From positions 1 to 40,491 of the forward strand of contig JAQGBZ010000492.1 of the NCBI GenBank assembly GCA_034687125.1: 40,491 nt of DNA. Direction: 5' to 3'. The position numbers and the translations under genes are program-made. The notes beneath the pieces are model-generated. The model was given only the letters and a program-made list of their open reading frames with translations, ran no database searches and was not told where the DNA came from. Shown here one piece after another: positions 28,880 to 40,491 of this stretch. Each line of letters opens with the position of its first letter. Within the stretch, counting starts at the first letter, position 1. The DNA comes from Neelides folsomi (taxonomy: Eukaryota > Arthropoda > Collembola > Neelipleona > Neelidae).

Positions 28880-31791
28880 CAGCCATCTGTAGTTTTTAAA
28901 TTTACTATTTTAAATTAAAAATAGATTTTATATAAAAATCTCTATAAAATTATTTATAATTTAAAACAAACTATAGGTATTTTGTGCAGTGCCATAAGAA
29001 CCTAGTAAACTTTGTTTGGAATATTCCTAGTAAAAACTTTTAAAGGTAAATGGCAATTATATTCAACTAATATTGTTAGAAATTAAAATATTATCTACCT
29101 ATTTGAAAGGGAAAGCAAATGAATTTTGAATTTGAAGGTGATTGTGATTGCCCATGACATTTTTGATAAGGATCAACTCTCTTTTGGACTTCGACTTTCA
29201 ATGTTCATTACACTTTATTGTTTCAAGGTGTTTAAAAATTCTTCATAAATCATTTTTATAATCTTTGAATGCATCGAAAAATTTCTTAATATATATACGT
29301 CTAAAAGTGAAGTCTTTGTTTATAAAATGTACTTTCCACTGTATATAATATTAGTTATATAAGATTCTTACAATAATGGCTATATAGGCCATTATATAAA
29401 GTTGAACCTGCTTCATAACATGTCGTCATCAATATCCTTTAGGAGCATTTCGAACACATGGAACCACTTGAGTGTTTCTGTTTGAAGATTGTATGATAAG
29501 ATCTAGCCTAGTTTGGGACAAACCTGCCTTCATATTTTTTATTATATTGGCATTGAATTTCATTTTAACCCAAATATACGTAGAAAGAACTTTCTTTGAA
29601 TACAAGACTTTCTCGCATGGCAAGGTTTAATAGAAAAATAAAAGCTCATATTTCCTTTCATGGTCTTCACCTTATGATTCTCTTACCTTTTAACACCTTT
29701 TATTCTTCACTTCACGCTATCCGATTTGTGCACTTGTCGACTTTTAATTGACCTAGAATTACGTAAGCGTCTCAGAAACTCAAGATACGTTTAGTTATAT
29801 GCAACTCTGTTTATAAAAATAAACTTTATCGCAATATCGGAATGAATCCTTGTTGGATATAATATGTACTATAGCGGAAATTTATGCAAGGCAAACCCCC
29901 GAAATATGTATGCAATATGCAGCCCAAAAACGGCTAAATATGCATATGGAAATATACCTTAAAAGTTATTATCAGTATGTATAAATGGATGTTAATTTAC
30001 TTATTGACAATTAAAAGGGCCTTTTTACGATTATTTTCTCATTTATTACATAAAAATGCTATTTTAGTATTTCAGTAAATAAATTTAATAAATTTTTCAA
30101 AAAGGCCAAATATATGTAAAATATTCAGACAATCCGAAAATATGTTAAATATACAAAATATGCAAGGCATATGCAAAAACCTAAGAATCCGCTCTCTAAA
30201 TAATATGTAATAAGTAAATTGTATCTACGATATACAGTTATATGGTACTCTAAAATGTATACAGCATGTGCGAGAAACAGCCATCGACTTAAAAGAAAAC
30301 ATTTCAAATCCTAAATTCTACTGACGTCTTTGGATTATTTTTAAAGCTGATGATTTTATGAGCTGCTCAGGTAAAACAATCCAATGTTATTTTAGACCTT
30401 GGATTTTTGATACTCTGAAGCTAACAAGTTTAAATGCATTTATTGATACGGATAAATCTCTGCAATTTTTCAATATTAAACAAGAATATAAGTGATAATA
30501 TAATTTGTATTAAAATAGTAAATATTTAAGAAACTTGTTTCAGTGATAGTAAATTAGCACTCTTTAAAGCGAAATTTGTTTAATGGAGGAGAAGAGGTTG
30601 AGGAGGGTCAATAAAGAGTCATTGAGTGATTAATTTAAGTGGAGACCTTAATAGTTAGAGACATCATTAAAAAAGAATCGATTTATATGAATTGTCGAGT
30701 GTCGAAAGGAATCTATAAGTTGGTCATTCCTTCCTAAATAATTCATCACTACTCTACAAATCCCCCAAAGTTGGCCTCGAATTTGAAAAACTCTCGTGTC
30801 CCCTTTCGCCAATAAAACAATGTAAACAGAGCTAATAAATCTGGATTCAAAATTGGGTCAGATGATTTGAGAATTATGAATGAGTATCTTTCCATCAGTC
30901 TCATTAACATAAAGCTTATTTATCAGCCCTCGAAACGTTCTACTCTAATTTAATAAACTAATTTATTAAACTAGATTTAATTAAAAGTAGACCACTGTCA
31001 AAATCTCTTACCCTTGCGGAAACTTTAAGCGCCTTTAAAAATTCAATATCTAAAAAATCACTAAAATCTCCATTATGACATTGTAACTGCAATGTTTTTT
31101 CTGTAATTTAAACAGAAATTAATTTTTTATATTAAACACGTTAAAAAACTCAATATAAGATTTTAGTTTTTGTTTGAAAATTGTTTGATTGGAGCACTTT
31201 TAAGTTGAAGGACAAGGGAGAATATTAATGGGAGAAGTTGTGTGGGAGAACAAGGGGCGTTTTGAATACCCGGTAAATGAGTATGGAAAGAAGGAACGTG
31301 TGATGTTGGAACCAAATCGGACCAACTACTGTTCCCTTCTCATATTCCCTGTCGAATATATGAGACTCTCCCTTACCCCCTTGTCAAAACCCGTGCCTTG
31401 GTTTTCTCACAGTTTCCTCTATAGACATTTCCCCTGAGTTGTGGCCAAGGCGACACGATTGTTTGGGTCAAATTGACTCTCAAGCTTGCGTACTTAAAAA
31501 TGGTTAATCCTGTAATATTGGAATAACAAATTCTTAACGATATTCAATATAAACATTAAACATTTGGTTTGATTAAGCGATTAAATTTTTTAATATCTGT
31601 TTAGTTGAGAAATTATAACGACTATTTGTACAATTAATTTCAAGTCTAGTGACTTTAATGTAAAAATTATGTAGATTTACTATTTAGTTTTTTTAAATGT
31701 AAAAGCATTTTGACCCTTAAAGTTCTTTAGTGTAAAACTTAAATATTAAAAAAATTGTTCAATTAAAATCACATAAGGTTTGATAAGAAAG

Positions 31792-34700
31792 ATGCAATTG
31801 AAACATATAGCTACTCCTATTGACCCAACTAAAGGAGCACAGGGAAAAAAGGTTCAATGACTTGCAATAAAAAACATAAATTATTATTGTTTGACTTAAC
31901 TTTCAAATAATTTTTTAATAATGAGAATAATGACAACAATTTTAGGAGCGGATTAGTTGTGCAACTTGGAGTCCAAATAGTCAAAAACTTGCTATTTGTG
32001 GAAAAGACAAAGTCATATTTCTTTTTGATGAATATGGAGAATTGAGGGATAAATTTCCCACTCGACCATCAGATCCAAAGGTAAAATATCTATAAATCAT
32101 TCAAAAATTTATTACCCACATTAATGTAAAATCCCAGATTAAACATTTCTTAATACAAATAGAGAATAGAAAATGATAATCACAATTTATTTTTATATGA
32201 AATAGCATGGAATTCACAGCTACATGGTCACTGGACTTGCTTTTTCTCCTTGTTCAACAAAAATCGCTGTAGCTCAAACAGATAATCTCATATTCGTATA
32301 TAAAATTGGCGAAGAGTTCAGAACTAAAAAGGTAATTTCGAACAAATTGCCTCAGCCTTGTTCAATTGTCAAACTTGTTTGGCCGAGTGAAATGGAAATC
32401 ATTTGTGGACTCGTTGATGGGATGCTTCGACACACTCCCATGCTTTCTCCTAAGAATATGCGTTCCAAGACATTTTACAAACCAGAATTTTATCCAGCGG
32501 CTCTTGTAACAAAGTAATTTTTAAGCTTAAGCTTATTTTGTTAGTAAGAAATGCATAATATTAGCATTTCATAACTACCTGTCTTGTATTAATATAATTA
32601 ACTTAAACTAATCAAATGATTTTATAGTGCTGCTGGAACGGAATTGGCAAGCTCTCATGTTGATGGGAGAATTGCTATTTTTACAACTGGACAAACTGAA
32701 GCTCCAAAATTGGTAGAAAATGATTTTGCATTTATGAACATTACTATTAGTACATACCGAGTATGTTTTAATTCTGAATTGTACATTTGGATTTTGAAGG
32801 TCGTTGTAATCACAAGAAACATCCCAGCATATGCCTTAACGTTTGGAACAGAGTGCATTTTAGCGGGCGGATCAGACAAGAAAGTTATGGTCTATGATAA
32901 AAGCAGTGGACAATTGAAGCAAACACTTGATTTTTCAAAAGATCATAAAGACTACGACTTTGGGTATCTGATATTATTCAACTTACAATTAGTTTATTAA
33001 TTTATCTTTTATTATTTTGCAGATCTGCTTGTTCGGCCTCGTCTGGAAATACTGCTATATTTGGCTCATACAATCGATTAAGAATTCTTCAGTGGTCGCA
33101 ACGGAAAAAAGCATGGGAAGAAGGAGGAGTGAGAGATTTCACCAATGTTTACACAATAACAACAATCTTGTGGAGAAAGGATGGAACGCAAATTGGATTT
33201 GGGACATCTTCTGGAGGATTTCATATATTTGAATCAATTTTTAAGTAGACGGAAATGATTATATTATAAGACTAACTAATTGATAACTATGATAACATTA
33301 ATCATAATTAAATTGTAAAAAATAGGCGTTCGATAAACAAAAACTTCGCAATTACATACGTCGCTCCAAGTCATGTTTACATCAAGATAAAGGAATCGGA
33401 TGCAGTTGCCCATATCAAATCAAAATATGGAACAGAAATTATTGATGTTCGTTTGATGGGAAAGGATAACTATGCTTTGGCTAATACGACAGATACTCTC
33501 ATCATCTGTAAGTTTATATAAACTATATACTTAATATTGGTTGTTTTAAGTTTTTGCAAACTTAAGTAAATACGCAAAATTGAACAAGAAAGGAATTATA
33601 AATAACATGTTTATTCTCATGTCAGGTGACATCAAGAGAGGATTGACAAGCGAAATTCCATGGACCATTACAAATGAAAAGGAAAAATATTATTTTGAAA
33701 ATCCCCATCTTTGCATGATCTTCAATGATGGAGAAATGACTCTTGTTGAATATGGGAAAAACGACACAATTGGGACCTACAGGTTGAGTCATAAAGTCAT
33801 TATCTTAAAATGCTCAATAAACTCAAATTGAGATTATTTTATTCAATTGTTAATTTGCAGAACTCCTTTTGCAAATCCTCATATGATAAGCGTGAGAATC
33901 AATGAGCGTCGTTCTAATCGAGACGGAGGAAGAAACAACAAAAAACTCGCTTATTTGATTGATCCTAAAGTTATTTCAATTGGTATTATAATATTTAAGT
34001 AATACATAATATGTACTTTGGACCTAAGAATATATTTGTTATTAGTACAAAAGCTACAATACTATAATTATAAAAGGAGAGATATAATAAACATTTTAAA
34101 CAGTTGATTTGGAGTTCAACCTGAGCTTGGGGGCTTATACTCACGAGAATAAAATTGACTGGCTGGAATTGAACGAAACTGGAACAAAGCTCTTATTCAG
34201 AGATAAAAAACTCAAATTGAGCCTTGTTGAAATTGAAAAGCTCACGAAACACAATCTTCTCAATGAATGCTCATTTGTTCAAGTATGTTGGTATTAGTTT
34301 AATATCTACTAAATATAATGTAGAAAAATTGAACTAGTTTTCATTGGTAGTAACACAATATTTCATATACCTAACCAATAAATATTTCGTTTCCATTTTA
34401 AAATGAATTTTGTAATCTTCCAAAATTCTGGAAAATGAAAATTTTATGATTTATAGCATTTTAACATTAACGGGGCAATAAGAAGCTTTCCGTGCTGACA
34501 TCTTACATGAACATTTTTAAAATACCAATTCAGTTAAATTCCAAATATTACAGATAGATCGAGCTACTATATTGTACACTTTTACCCCTATAATAGCTTT
34601 TAGATGCTAATACATTCTAAACTGGGTCATCCCTCTCTTACCATATTAAATATATTTCCATATTTATACCAACATTGAGAATCTGTTAAATATAATTATT

Positions 34701-37700
34701 TAGTTTAATATTGAATCGCTATTTTAAAAATGTTAGTGGGTTCCTGGAAGCGACGTTGTTGTGGCTCAAAGTCGAAATAATCTCTATGTTTGGTATCACA
34801 CTGAAGCTCCCCTTCAAATGGTTGAAAGCGAAGTGAAAGGTGTGGCTTTTGACGTGGTCAAAGCTAAACAGAATCGGACAGTCGTTTTACTCCAAGATGG
34901 AAACAATCTCAGGGAGTTTCAACTTGACACGGCCAGGATTGAGTTTGGAACTGCAATTGAAGAAGGGGATTTAAAAAGAGCTTTGCAGTTTCTTGAATCA
35001 GCCGAACCTTCAATAGAGACTAGAACAATGTGGAAGAATCTTGCTAAGCTCGCTCTTGAAAATGGACATTATGTGATTGCTGAAAGAAGTTATTGCGCTT
35101 TTGGGGATATTTCTAAGTAAGACAATAGACAATTGAATACCTACAATGAAATCTAATAAATGATTAGATGATATTTAAAAGCATAATCGTTAACTAAATA
35201 AATTAAATCAATTTAAATCATCTTTAATAAATTAATTTTTAGATCGAAATATTTACGTGATACAATTGCTACAATGCGTTCAATGGGAATTAAAGCTAAT
35301 GGAAAACAACCAACGCTTGCAGAACTCCCTTCCATTATCAAAGCTCGAATGGCCATTTTTAACGGAGAGCTTAAATACGCTGAAGCACTTTATATTGAAA
35401 ATGATGAAATTGATAAAGCGATTGATATGTAAGAGCTCTTTAAACATTGACAGTATTATTAGAAATAAAGTCGACAACATTCGTGAAAAATTACACCTTA
35501 TTAAATACATTTGGTTCTTTTAGGTACGTTGGCCTTCACAAATGGAAAAAAGCTATTAATCTCAGTCGAGCACAAAACCATCCAGGAGCAAATGAACTTG
35601 TAAATAAATATTTGAAATATCTCGTCGATACAAAGCAAATTCAGGTGGCTGCAGAATTTCTTGAAGAAAGTGGAAATATCCATTTTGCAGTTAACATGTT
35701 TTTAGATGGAGGACTTCCAACAAAAGCGGCAAAGTAAGAATTCACTAAATATTTATAACAATTTTAAAGTAGATGTTATTATGCTATAAAGATATTTGTA
35801 AACGATTGTTAATATATTTTTAAATGTCTGTTTCTCTTTAGGATCGTTGAGAATCATCCTGGAGTTGATTTTGGTCTTCGTGTGTATAGCAGAATTTCTC
35901 AAAGTCTCACACAAGGAGATTTCAAAGAACAAGCTGGAGACTTTTTCCTGTCAACTGAACAAAGACAGAAAGCCATTGATTGCTACATTGAAGGGACAAA
36001 TTTTGAAAAAGCAATTAAAACTACTAGGAGATTTTTCCCAGATAATGTCGTTAGAGTTGAGGAAGAATGGGGGGATTACCTCATTAAGAACAGACATAAC
36101 TTTGAAGCAATTCAGCATTATGTTGAAGCTGGGAAATTGGTGAAAGCAGTAGATGCCTCAATTAAAGCACGTCAGTATGCAAAAGGATTACAAATAATTG
36201 AGGTTTTTATATTATATCAATTTTATAACTATTTGCTAAAAATGTTCCTAATCTAAACCTATTAAAATTAGTATCTTTAACTATTTATATTTTATTTTAT
36301 TTTATCAAGTATCATCAGCGTTGTAATTCATTAGGTTTTCGATGATCCAATGGCCGTTCAAACTCAATATATTAAACTTGGAGACTTTTTCAAAAGCAAG
36401 AAAGAAATCTCAACAGCCGAGTCTTGCTATTTAAAAATTAAGGATTACAACAAAGCCGTCGACATGTACATGGAAAAAGGTGCATTAAAATTAAAATACC
36501 CTAAAAGGTTTTTATAAAATTAATTTAATTGCATTTAGGGATGTGGGAAGATGCAAACAGAGTTGCTCTGTATTCGCCTAAAGGGAACGTTGGCATCAAA
36601 GAGAAATTCGTTGATATGGCCAAGGCATTTGAAGCACAGAAGAAAACTCTCAAAGCTGAGCAACTTTATTTGGCTCTTAAAGAATACGATTTGGCTATTG
36701 CTATGTATGGGAACCTGAGAATGTAAGTTAATCCTGCAATATACAATACAAATATATAAATTATTGGTTAATGTTACTACTTATTGTTAATTAACAAAAA
36801 CGCTTTTACCTTTGAAGGTTTGACAATATGCTTAAACTTGTGGAAAAATATCATCCAGAACATGTAAAAGAAGCTTATAAAAAGATCGCAAAGCTTCTTG
36901 AGAAAGAAGATAATTTAAAGGAAGCCGAATATTACCTGATCAAAGCAGAGGATTACAAAGGGGCTGTTAGCATGTATCAGTCAAAAGATCTTTGGGAAGA
37001 CGCGCATAGAGTAAAAATTTTAATTTTTTTCAAGGAAATTACTCGCTAAATCAAAACACTAACTATAATAATGAATTATTGTGAATATCAGGTGGCGAGA
37101 AGCTACGGGGGCCAAAATAATGGGAAAGCTGTTCTTTTCGCATGGGCTCTACATCTCAAGGGAGAAATGGGGATTAAACTCCTAAAGAAATACAACGTTC
37201 TTGGAGAAGCCATTGAATTTATGGTCGAGCAAAAGAAGGTTCTTTATTGTCTATTATTTCAATGTTATATTCGGTTTAAGATTGTTTTTAACATTTTTTT
37301 TCGTAAATTAGTACAAATATGCTTTGGAGTGGGCAAAATTGGGAGCTCAAGAAAAGTTGCCTGTTGTTTATTACAAATATGGTAAATATTTGGAAGAAAA
37401 TGGAAAAATTGATGAAGCTGAATCCGCTTACATTGCTGCAAATAAACAAGATGAAGCTGTTGAGATGTAATGTCAAAAAAATAACTTTCAAAATTTTAAT
37501 ACAATATTTCCATTAATAGCATTTATCTTACATAGATCTTAATTTCATTTCATTTCAATTTATTATATTTGCCTGTTTTATGATTAGGCTATTAAAAAAT
37601 AAGCAGACGGAAAAGGCCTTAAAAATTGCAGAATCTCTCCCAGATAAGAGAATCGTTTCAAAAGTCCTTGTCGTTCACGCATTAACTTTATTCGAAAACA

Positions 37701-40130
37701 AAATGTTTACCGACTTTGAACGTACGCTTGTTCGAGCTGAAAAACCCGACATGGTCATTGCCGTTTATAAGGTTCGTTTTAATCCATTATGGAAATTTTA
37801 AAATAAAAATAGATTTTATTTTTATAATTTTTAGATGATGATTTTTTACAATAACAACTTTTTAAAATGATTTATTCAGAAAAACGGATTATGGACTGAA
37901 GCTTTCACATTCTGTAAAGAAAATATTCCAGCACATCTCTCAAAGCTTCAAGCAGACTTTGATAACCGATCCGTTCGTGATGAATTCCTCACTGATGCTG
38001 AAGGATTGTTTAAACAAGCGAAAGAATTTGAGCAGCTTGGAGAATACCGAAGAGCCATTGACTGCTACATGAAATTGAATCCTACAAACATCGACGATTC
38101 CAAATTTCTCCTTCAATGTTGGAGCAGAGCTGGTGAATTAGCAGTTAAGTTTCTCCGTACAGGAGAACAAGAGAGAATTGTAAGAACCATTGGATCACTT
38201 TTACTCACTATCGGAGGATTCAGTCAAGCATCTGCCATTTACCTTCACGTTAACCTTCAACAAGAATCCATTGATGCACTTTTAGCTGGAAATCTTTGGA
38301 CGGAAGCAAAGCAAGTGGCGAGAGATTTAGGCCCAAGGTATGTAAAAATTAAGTGATTGAACACAAGGACAACTTTCTTTTTACACTATGCATGTAAAAT
38401 ACTTTTTTTATAAAATTGTACAATCATTTTAATGTTAGTGCCGTAGTGCTGTTTTGATAATTCTTTATGTTTCTATTATTATAGAGTTGAGGAATACGTT
38501 CGGGAAAAGCACACGGAGTCATTAAGGAAATCAGGGCAAGTAGACGAACTGGTTGATGTCAATCTTCAAGCGGCCCTTGATCTCCTGTGTGAGCAAGGCC
38601 AATGGGAAAAGTGCTTAGAGAAAGCTAAAAAGCAACAAGGTCTCCTTGATCAATACCTTGGAAGATACGCCATTCATCTCCTCAAGGTTCATTAATATTC
38701 TTTTTAACATTCAATTTTTACATCTCCTTTTACATAATTGACCTTTAACAATAAAAAACCTTATACACAAAATTGTGATTTTATCACAATTATTGATAGT
38801 ACAAACAAAACAAATATTTAGTACTATAAAAAAAGTACTATTTTGAGCTCTTCAATCATTTATTTTAATGCCTGAATTTTATAGGGGAGAAAAGCAAAAG
38901 AGACTCTTGATATTTATTCAAAATACGGAGTTCCAACCAAGAAGAATCATGTGAATATTTACAAAGGGCTTGCTCTCGTTTGTTTCGCCTCTCATAGCGA
39001 TGAAGATTACATCTTCTTTGGAAAACTCCGTAATCTTTTATATGAAGTGGTAAAGAAAATTAATTGTTTTAATGTATTTAATAAAATAAAACATTATTCT
39101 AACTTTAACAAATAATGTTTATATTTACTATAAATGTTTTAATTCAAAAACTTGATAGGTTTTTTGGCTTGGAGAAACGGACGAGGCTGGAACAAAAGTT
39201 TATAATCAGCTTGAACGATTACTTCTCATTGCACATTACATGGCTAACAGAGCTGCGTTTAGGGAAGTCCCTGACCTCAACACTTTAGCTGCAAAAGTTT
39301 CTATTTCGCTTTTGAGATACACCAATTATATTTGTCTCGAACGAGCATTTTTTGAAGCTGGACAAGATTGTAAAGTAAGCCAATTGATACTGAATTCTGA
39401 ATTGATTGTCTAAGATAATATCTCTTATTAATTACAAATTGTGTATTTTGTAATTTTGAAATGTTTAATGTAAAGCGTGTAAATTGGGAAAACATGGCAT
39501 TTGTGTATCTCAACCACTATTTGGATGTTCATGACGCGATCGAAGACGGAGTGAAAAGCACCGGCTCTCTCGATAACTCCGACTTGGTCAATACTGACAT
39601 CCCTATTGATGTTGAATTACCAAAGGAAGTTTCCGTCTCTTCTCGAGAACATGAAGAGACGAAGGAATGGGTTTTGACTGCTTCAATGGACAGAAATATT
39701 CAACAAGTATGATTTAGATTTATTCTTCATTTAGTCCATATATTATGTTGTATGTTCTATTGCGTTTACGACTCTTAAGTAAAATAAGGGTAGGAGGAAC
39801 GGTACAGATCTATTCCAATCTTATTGGAATTAATTTATATAAAATTATAATTTTTTATTAAATTATCAGGAACTGAAGAAAGATGATCGAAAGGTTTATG
39901 AAGCCTCATTGGGAACAGGAAAAGGAGGAAATCGTTACGAGCCTTGTCTTATAACGGGTTATCCAGTCATTGGACCAAAAGTTCAATTCAAGAGCCCTAA
40001 GAGTTTGGCTAACAAAGAAGACTGGAACAAGTTTGTGATGGTTTGCAAGGGAAGTCAAAAACCAGAGATGACTGACATTTATGGCTTTATTGCAAAATGG
40101 TGTGGTTCGAATCCAAATTATAGTTTTTAA
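31792..40130 (+). CDS. IFT172: Intraflagellar transport protein 172
   Basis: Twenty-five coding exons: 31792-31851, 31946-32080, 32206-32513, 32628-32963, 33023-33244, 33326-33507, 33626-33782, 33861-33982, 34104-34282, 34737-35116, 35243-35428, 35524-35733, 35842-36202, 36335-36479, 36539-36722, 36818-37010, 37092-37238, 37312-37466, 37588-37771, 37880-38337, 38485-38686, 38885-39049, 39159-39374, 39476-39706, 39870-40130. Phases close; about 1792 aa versus about 1750 in vertebrates. IFT172 is a peripheral IFT-B subunit needed to build and turn around trains at the ciliary tip. N-terminal WD/beta-propeller part (to about 620) shows [40 protein letters not shown] and [20 protein letters not shown]. 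The rest is TPR-like alpha-solenoid ([55 protein letters not shown]). The end is diagnostic: [11 protein letters not shown], then [19 protein letters not shown] and [10 protein letters not shown]. The start MQLKHI matches the conserved MxLKHL opening. Exon 4 contains a 39-nt in-frame GT...AG stretch (32761-32799) that might be spliced out. Confidence 0.96.
34283..34736 (+). other. IFT172 intron 9
   Basis: A 454-bp AT-rich intron, the largest of IFT172, between ...NECSFVQ and [11 protein letters not shown]. Nothing else is recognisable in it. Confidence 0.6.
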
Positions 40131-40179
40131 ACACTTTAAATTAAAAAGTTAACTTGTGTTTAATTTTATTAGTTTTAAT

Positions 40180-40185
40180 AATAAA
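40180..40185 (+). promoter_or_regulatory. Poly(A) signal for IFT172
   Basis: AATAAA 50 bases after the IFT172 stop codon, followed by T-rich sequence. Motif and position only. Confidence 0.6.
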
Positions 40186-40369
40186 GTGATTTTTTATACA
40201 TAAAATATTTATAATATTTATGTCAATTTCTCGCATTTCTCTATAAGAGTAAGTTTCTTGTAAAATTAAAATCTTGTACTGAAAATAAACAATAATCTCA
40301 CTCAATGTCAGTTATAACCAAATCATTTTTTATTGCATAATCATATACCGTTATTGTTCGATTAAAAGC

Positions 40370-40435
40370 CTGGGCTCTTATTAAAAAATTAGGTTTCATG
40401 GGGGGCTCTTATTTGAGCAGAGGCTCTTATTAAAT
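40370..40435. repeat. Short direct repeats of GGCTCTTATT
   Basis: The decamer GGCTCTTATT appears three times within about 65 bases, two copies continuing as TAAA and one as TGAGCAGA. This looks like a fragment of an interspersed or simple tandem element running toward the window edge. No coding content. Confidence 0.4.
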
Positions 40436-40491
40436 AATTTAGAAAATATTGTTCATTTATATAAATTTATTTCGTCAAATTACAACAATAT

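Larger units (their letters stand above)
24996..31791. other. Gene-free 6.8-kb interval between divergent genes
   Basis: The interval separates the start codon of the minus-strand ankyrin gene from the start codon of plus-strand IFT172, so both promoters should lie at its ends. About 24996-25110 is relatively GC-rich and is the likely ankyrin promoter/5' UTR. About 31200-31480 is another GC-enriched patch. Between them I see AT-rich sequence, the hairpin at 27117-27199, an inverted pair at 28058/28864, and ATATGC-rich sequence at 29880-30180. No ORF in it (25652-25867, 26165-26353, 29429-29623, 31228-31437) has protein-like features. Confidence 0.5.

Noticed and set aside
31236..31250. Possible RFX X-box (GTTGTGTGGGAGAAC)
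   Set aside because: The left half-site breaks the pyrimidine consensus; not convincing without a matrix score.
31228..31437. 69-codon open frame upstream of IFT172
   Set aside because: No homology I recognise, and a better IFT172 start (MQLKHI) lies downstream; treated as a possible promoter patch only.
38771..38791. Perfect 9-bp inverted repeat AATTGTGAT / ATCACAATT
   Set aside because: Short, AT-rich and inside an IFT172 intron; expected by chance at this composition and no sign of a functional RNA.

Overview
This is a eukaryotic nuclear segment, AT-rich with intron-dense genes (GT-AG introns mostly 60-150 bp, some 0.5-3.2 kb). The gene set fits an arthropod. The clock gene period carries the insect-type per-short cassette (ISPHH followed by [13 protein letters not shown]), and a ciliary IFT172 gene is present. 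Base composition, compact introns and Tc1/mariner-like debris make a crustacean, possibly a copepod such as a sea louse, my best guess. The species is inference; nothing here proves it.

Layout. 4-135 (+): last coding exon of adenosylhomocysteinase. 1072-7793 (+): a complete B56 regulatory subunit of protein phosphatase 2A, ten coding exons, 476 aa, closest to the alpha/epsilon (Drosophila widerborst) class. 11422-16256 (+): a complete period gene, 19 coding exons, 997 aa, with an E-box pair about 375 bp upstream. 24995-17333 (-): a large ankyrin-repeat protein, 12 coding exons, 1534 aa, with about 12 ankyrin repeats, a charged disordered middle encoded by one 2.36-kb exon, and a conserved-looking Cys/His-rich tail. 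It converges tail-to-tail with period. 31792-40130 (+): a complete IFT172 gene, 25 coding exons, about 1792 aa. Every exon chain was joined by eye, and all junction phases close on one reading frame per gene.

Between genes: 7794-11421 and 24996-31791 contain no gene I can support. The second holds a near-perfect hairpin element (27117-27199), a 16-bp inverted-repeat pair and other repeat debris. The right end (40370-40435) has a short interspersed direct repeat.

How the genes relate: the most striking point is that period sits directly downstream, same strand, of a PP2A B56 gene of the class whose Drosophila member (widerborst) is known to act on PER phosphorylation. So a clock substrate and a candidate regulator of its phosphatase are immediate neighbours. 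IFT172 (ciliary transport) and the ankyrin gene are divergent neighbours across a 6.8-kb gene-free interval. AHCY has no evident functional tie to the rest.
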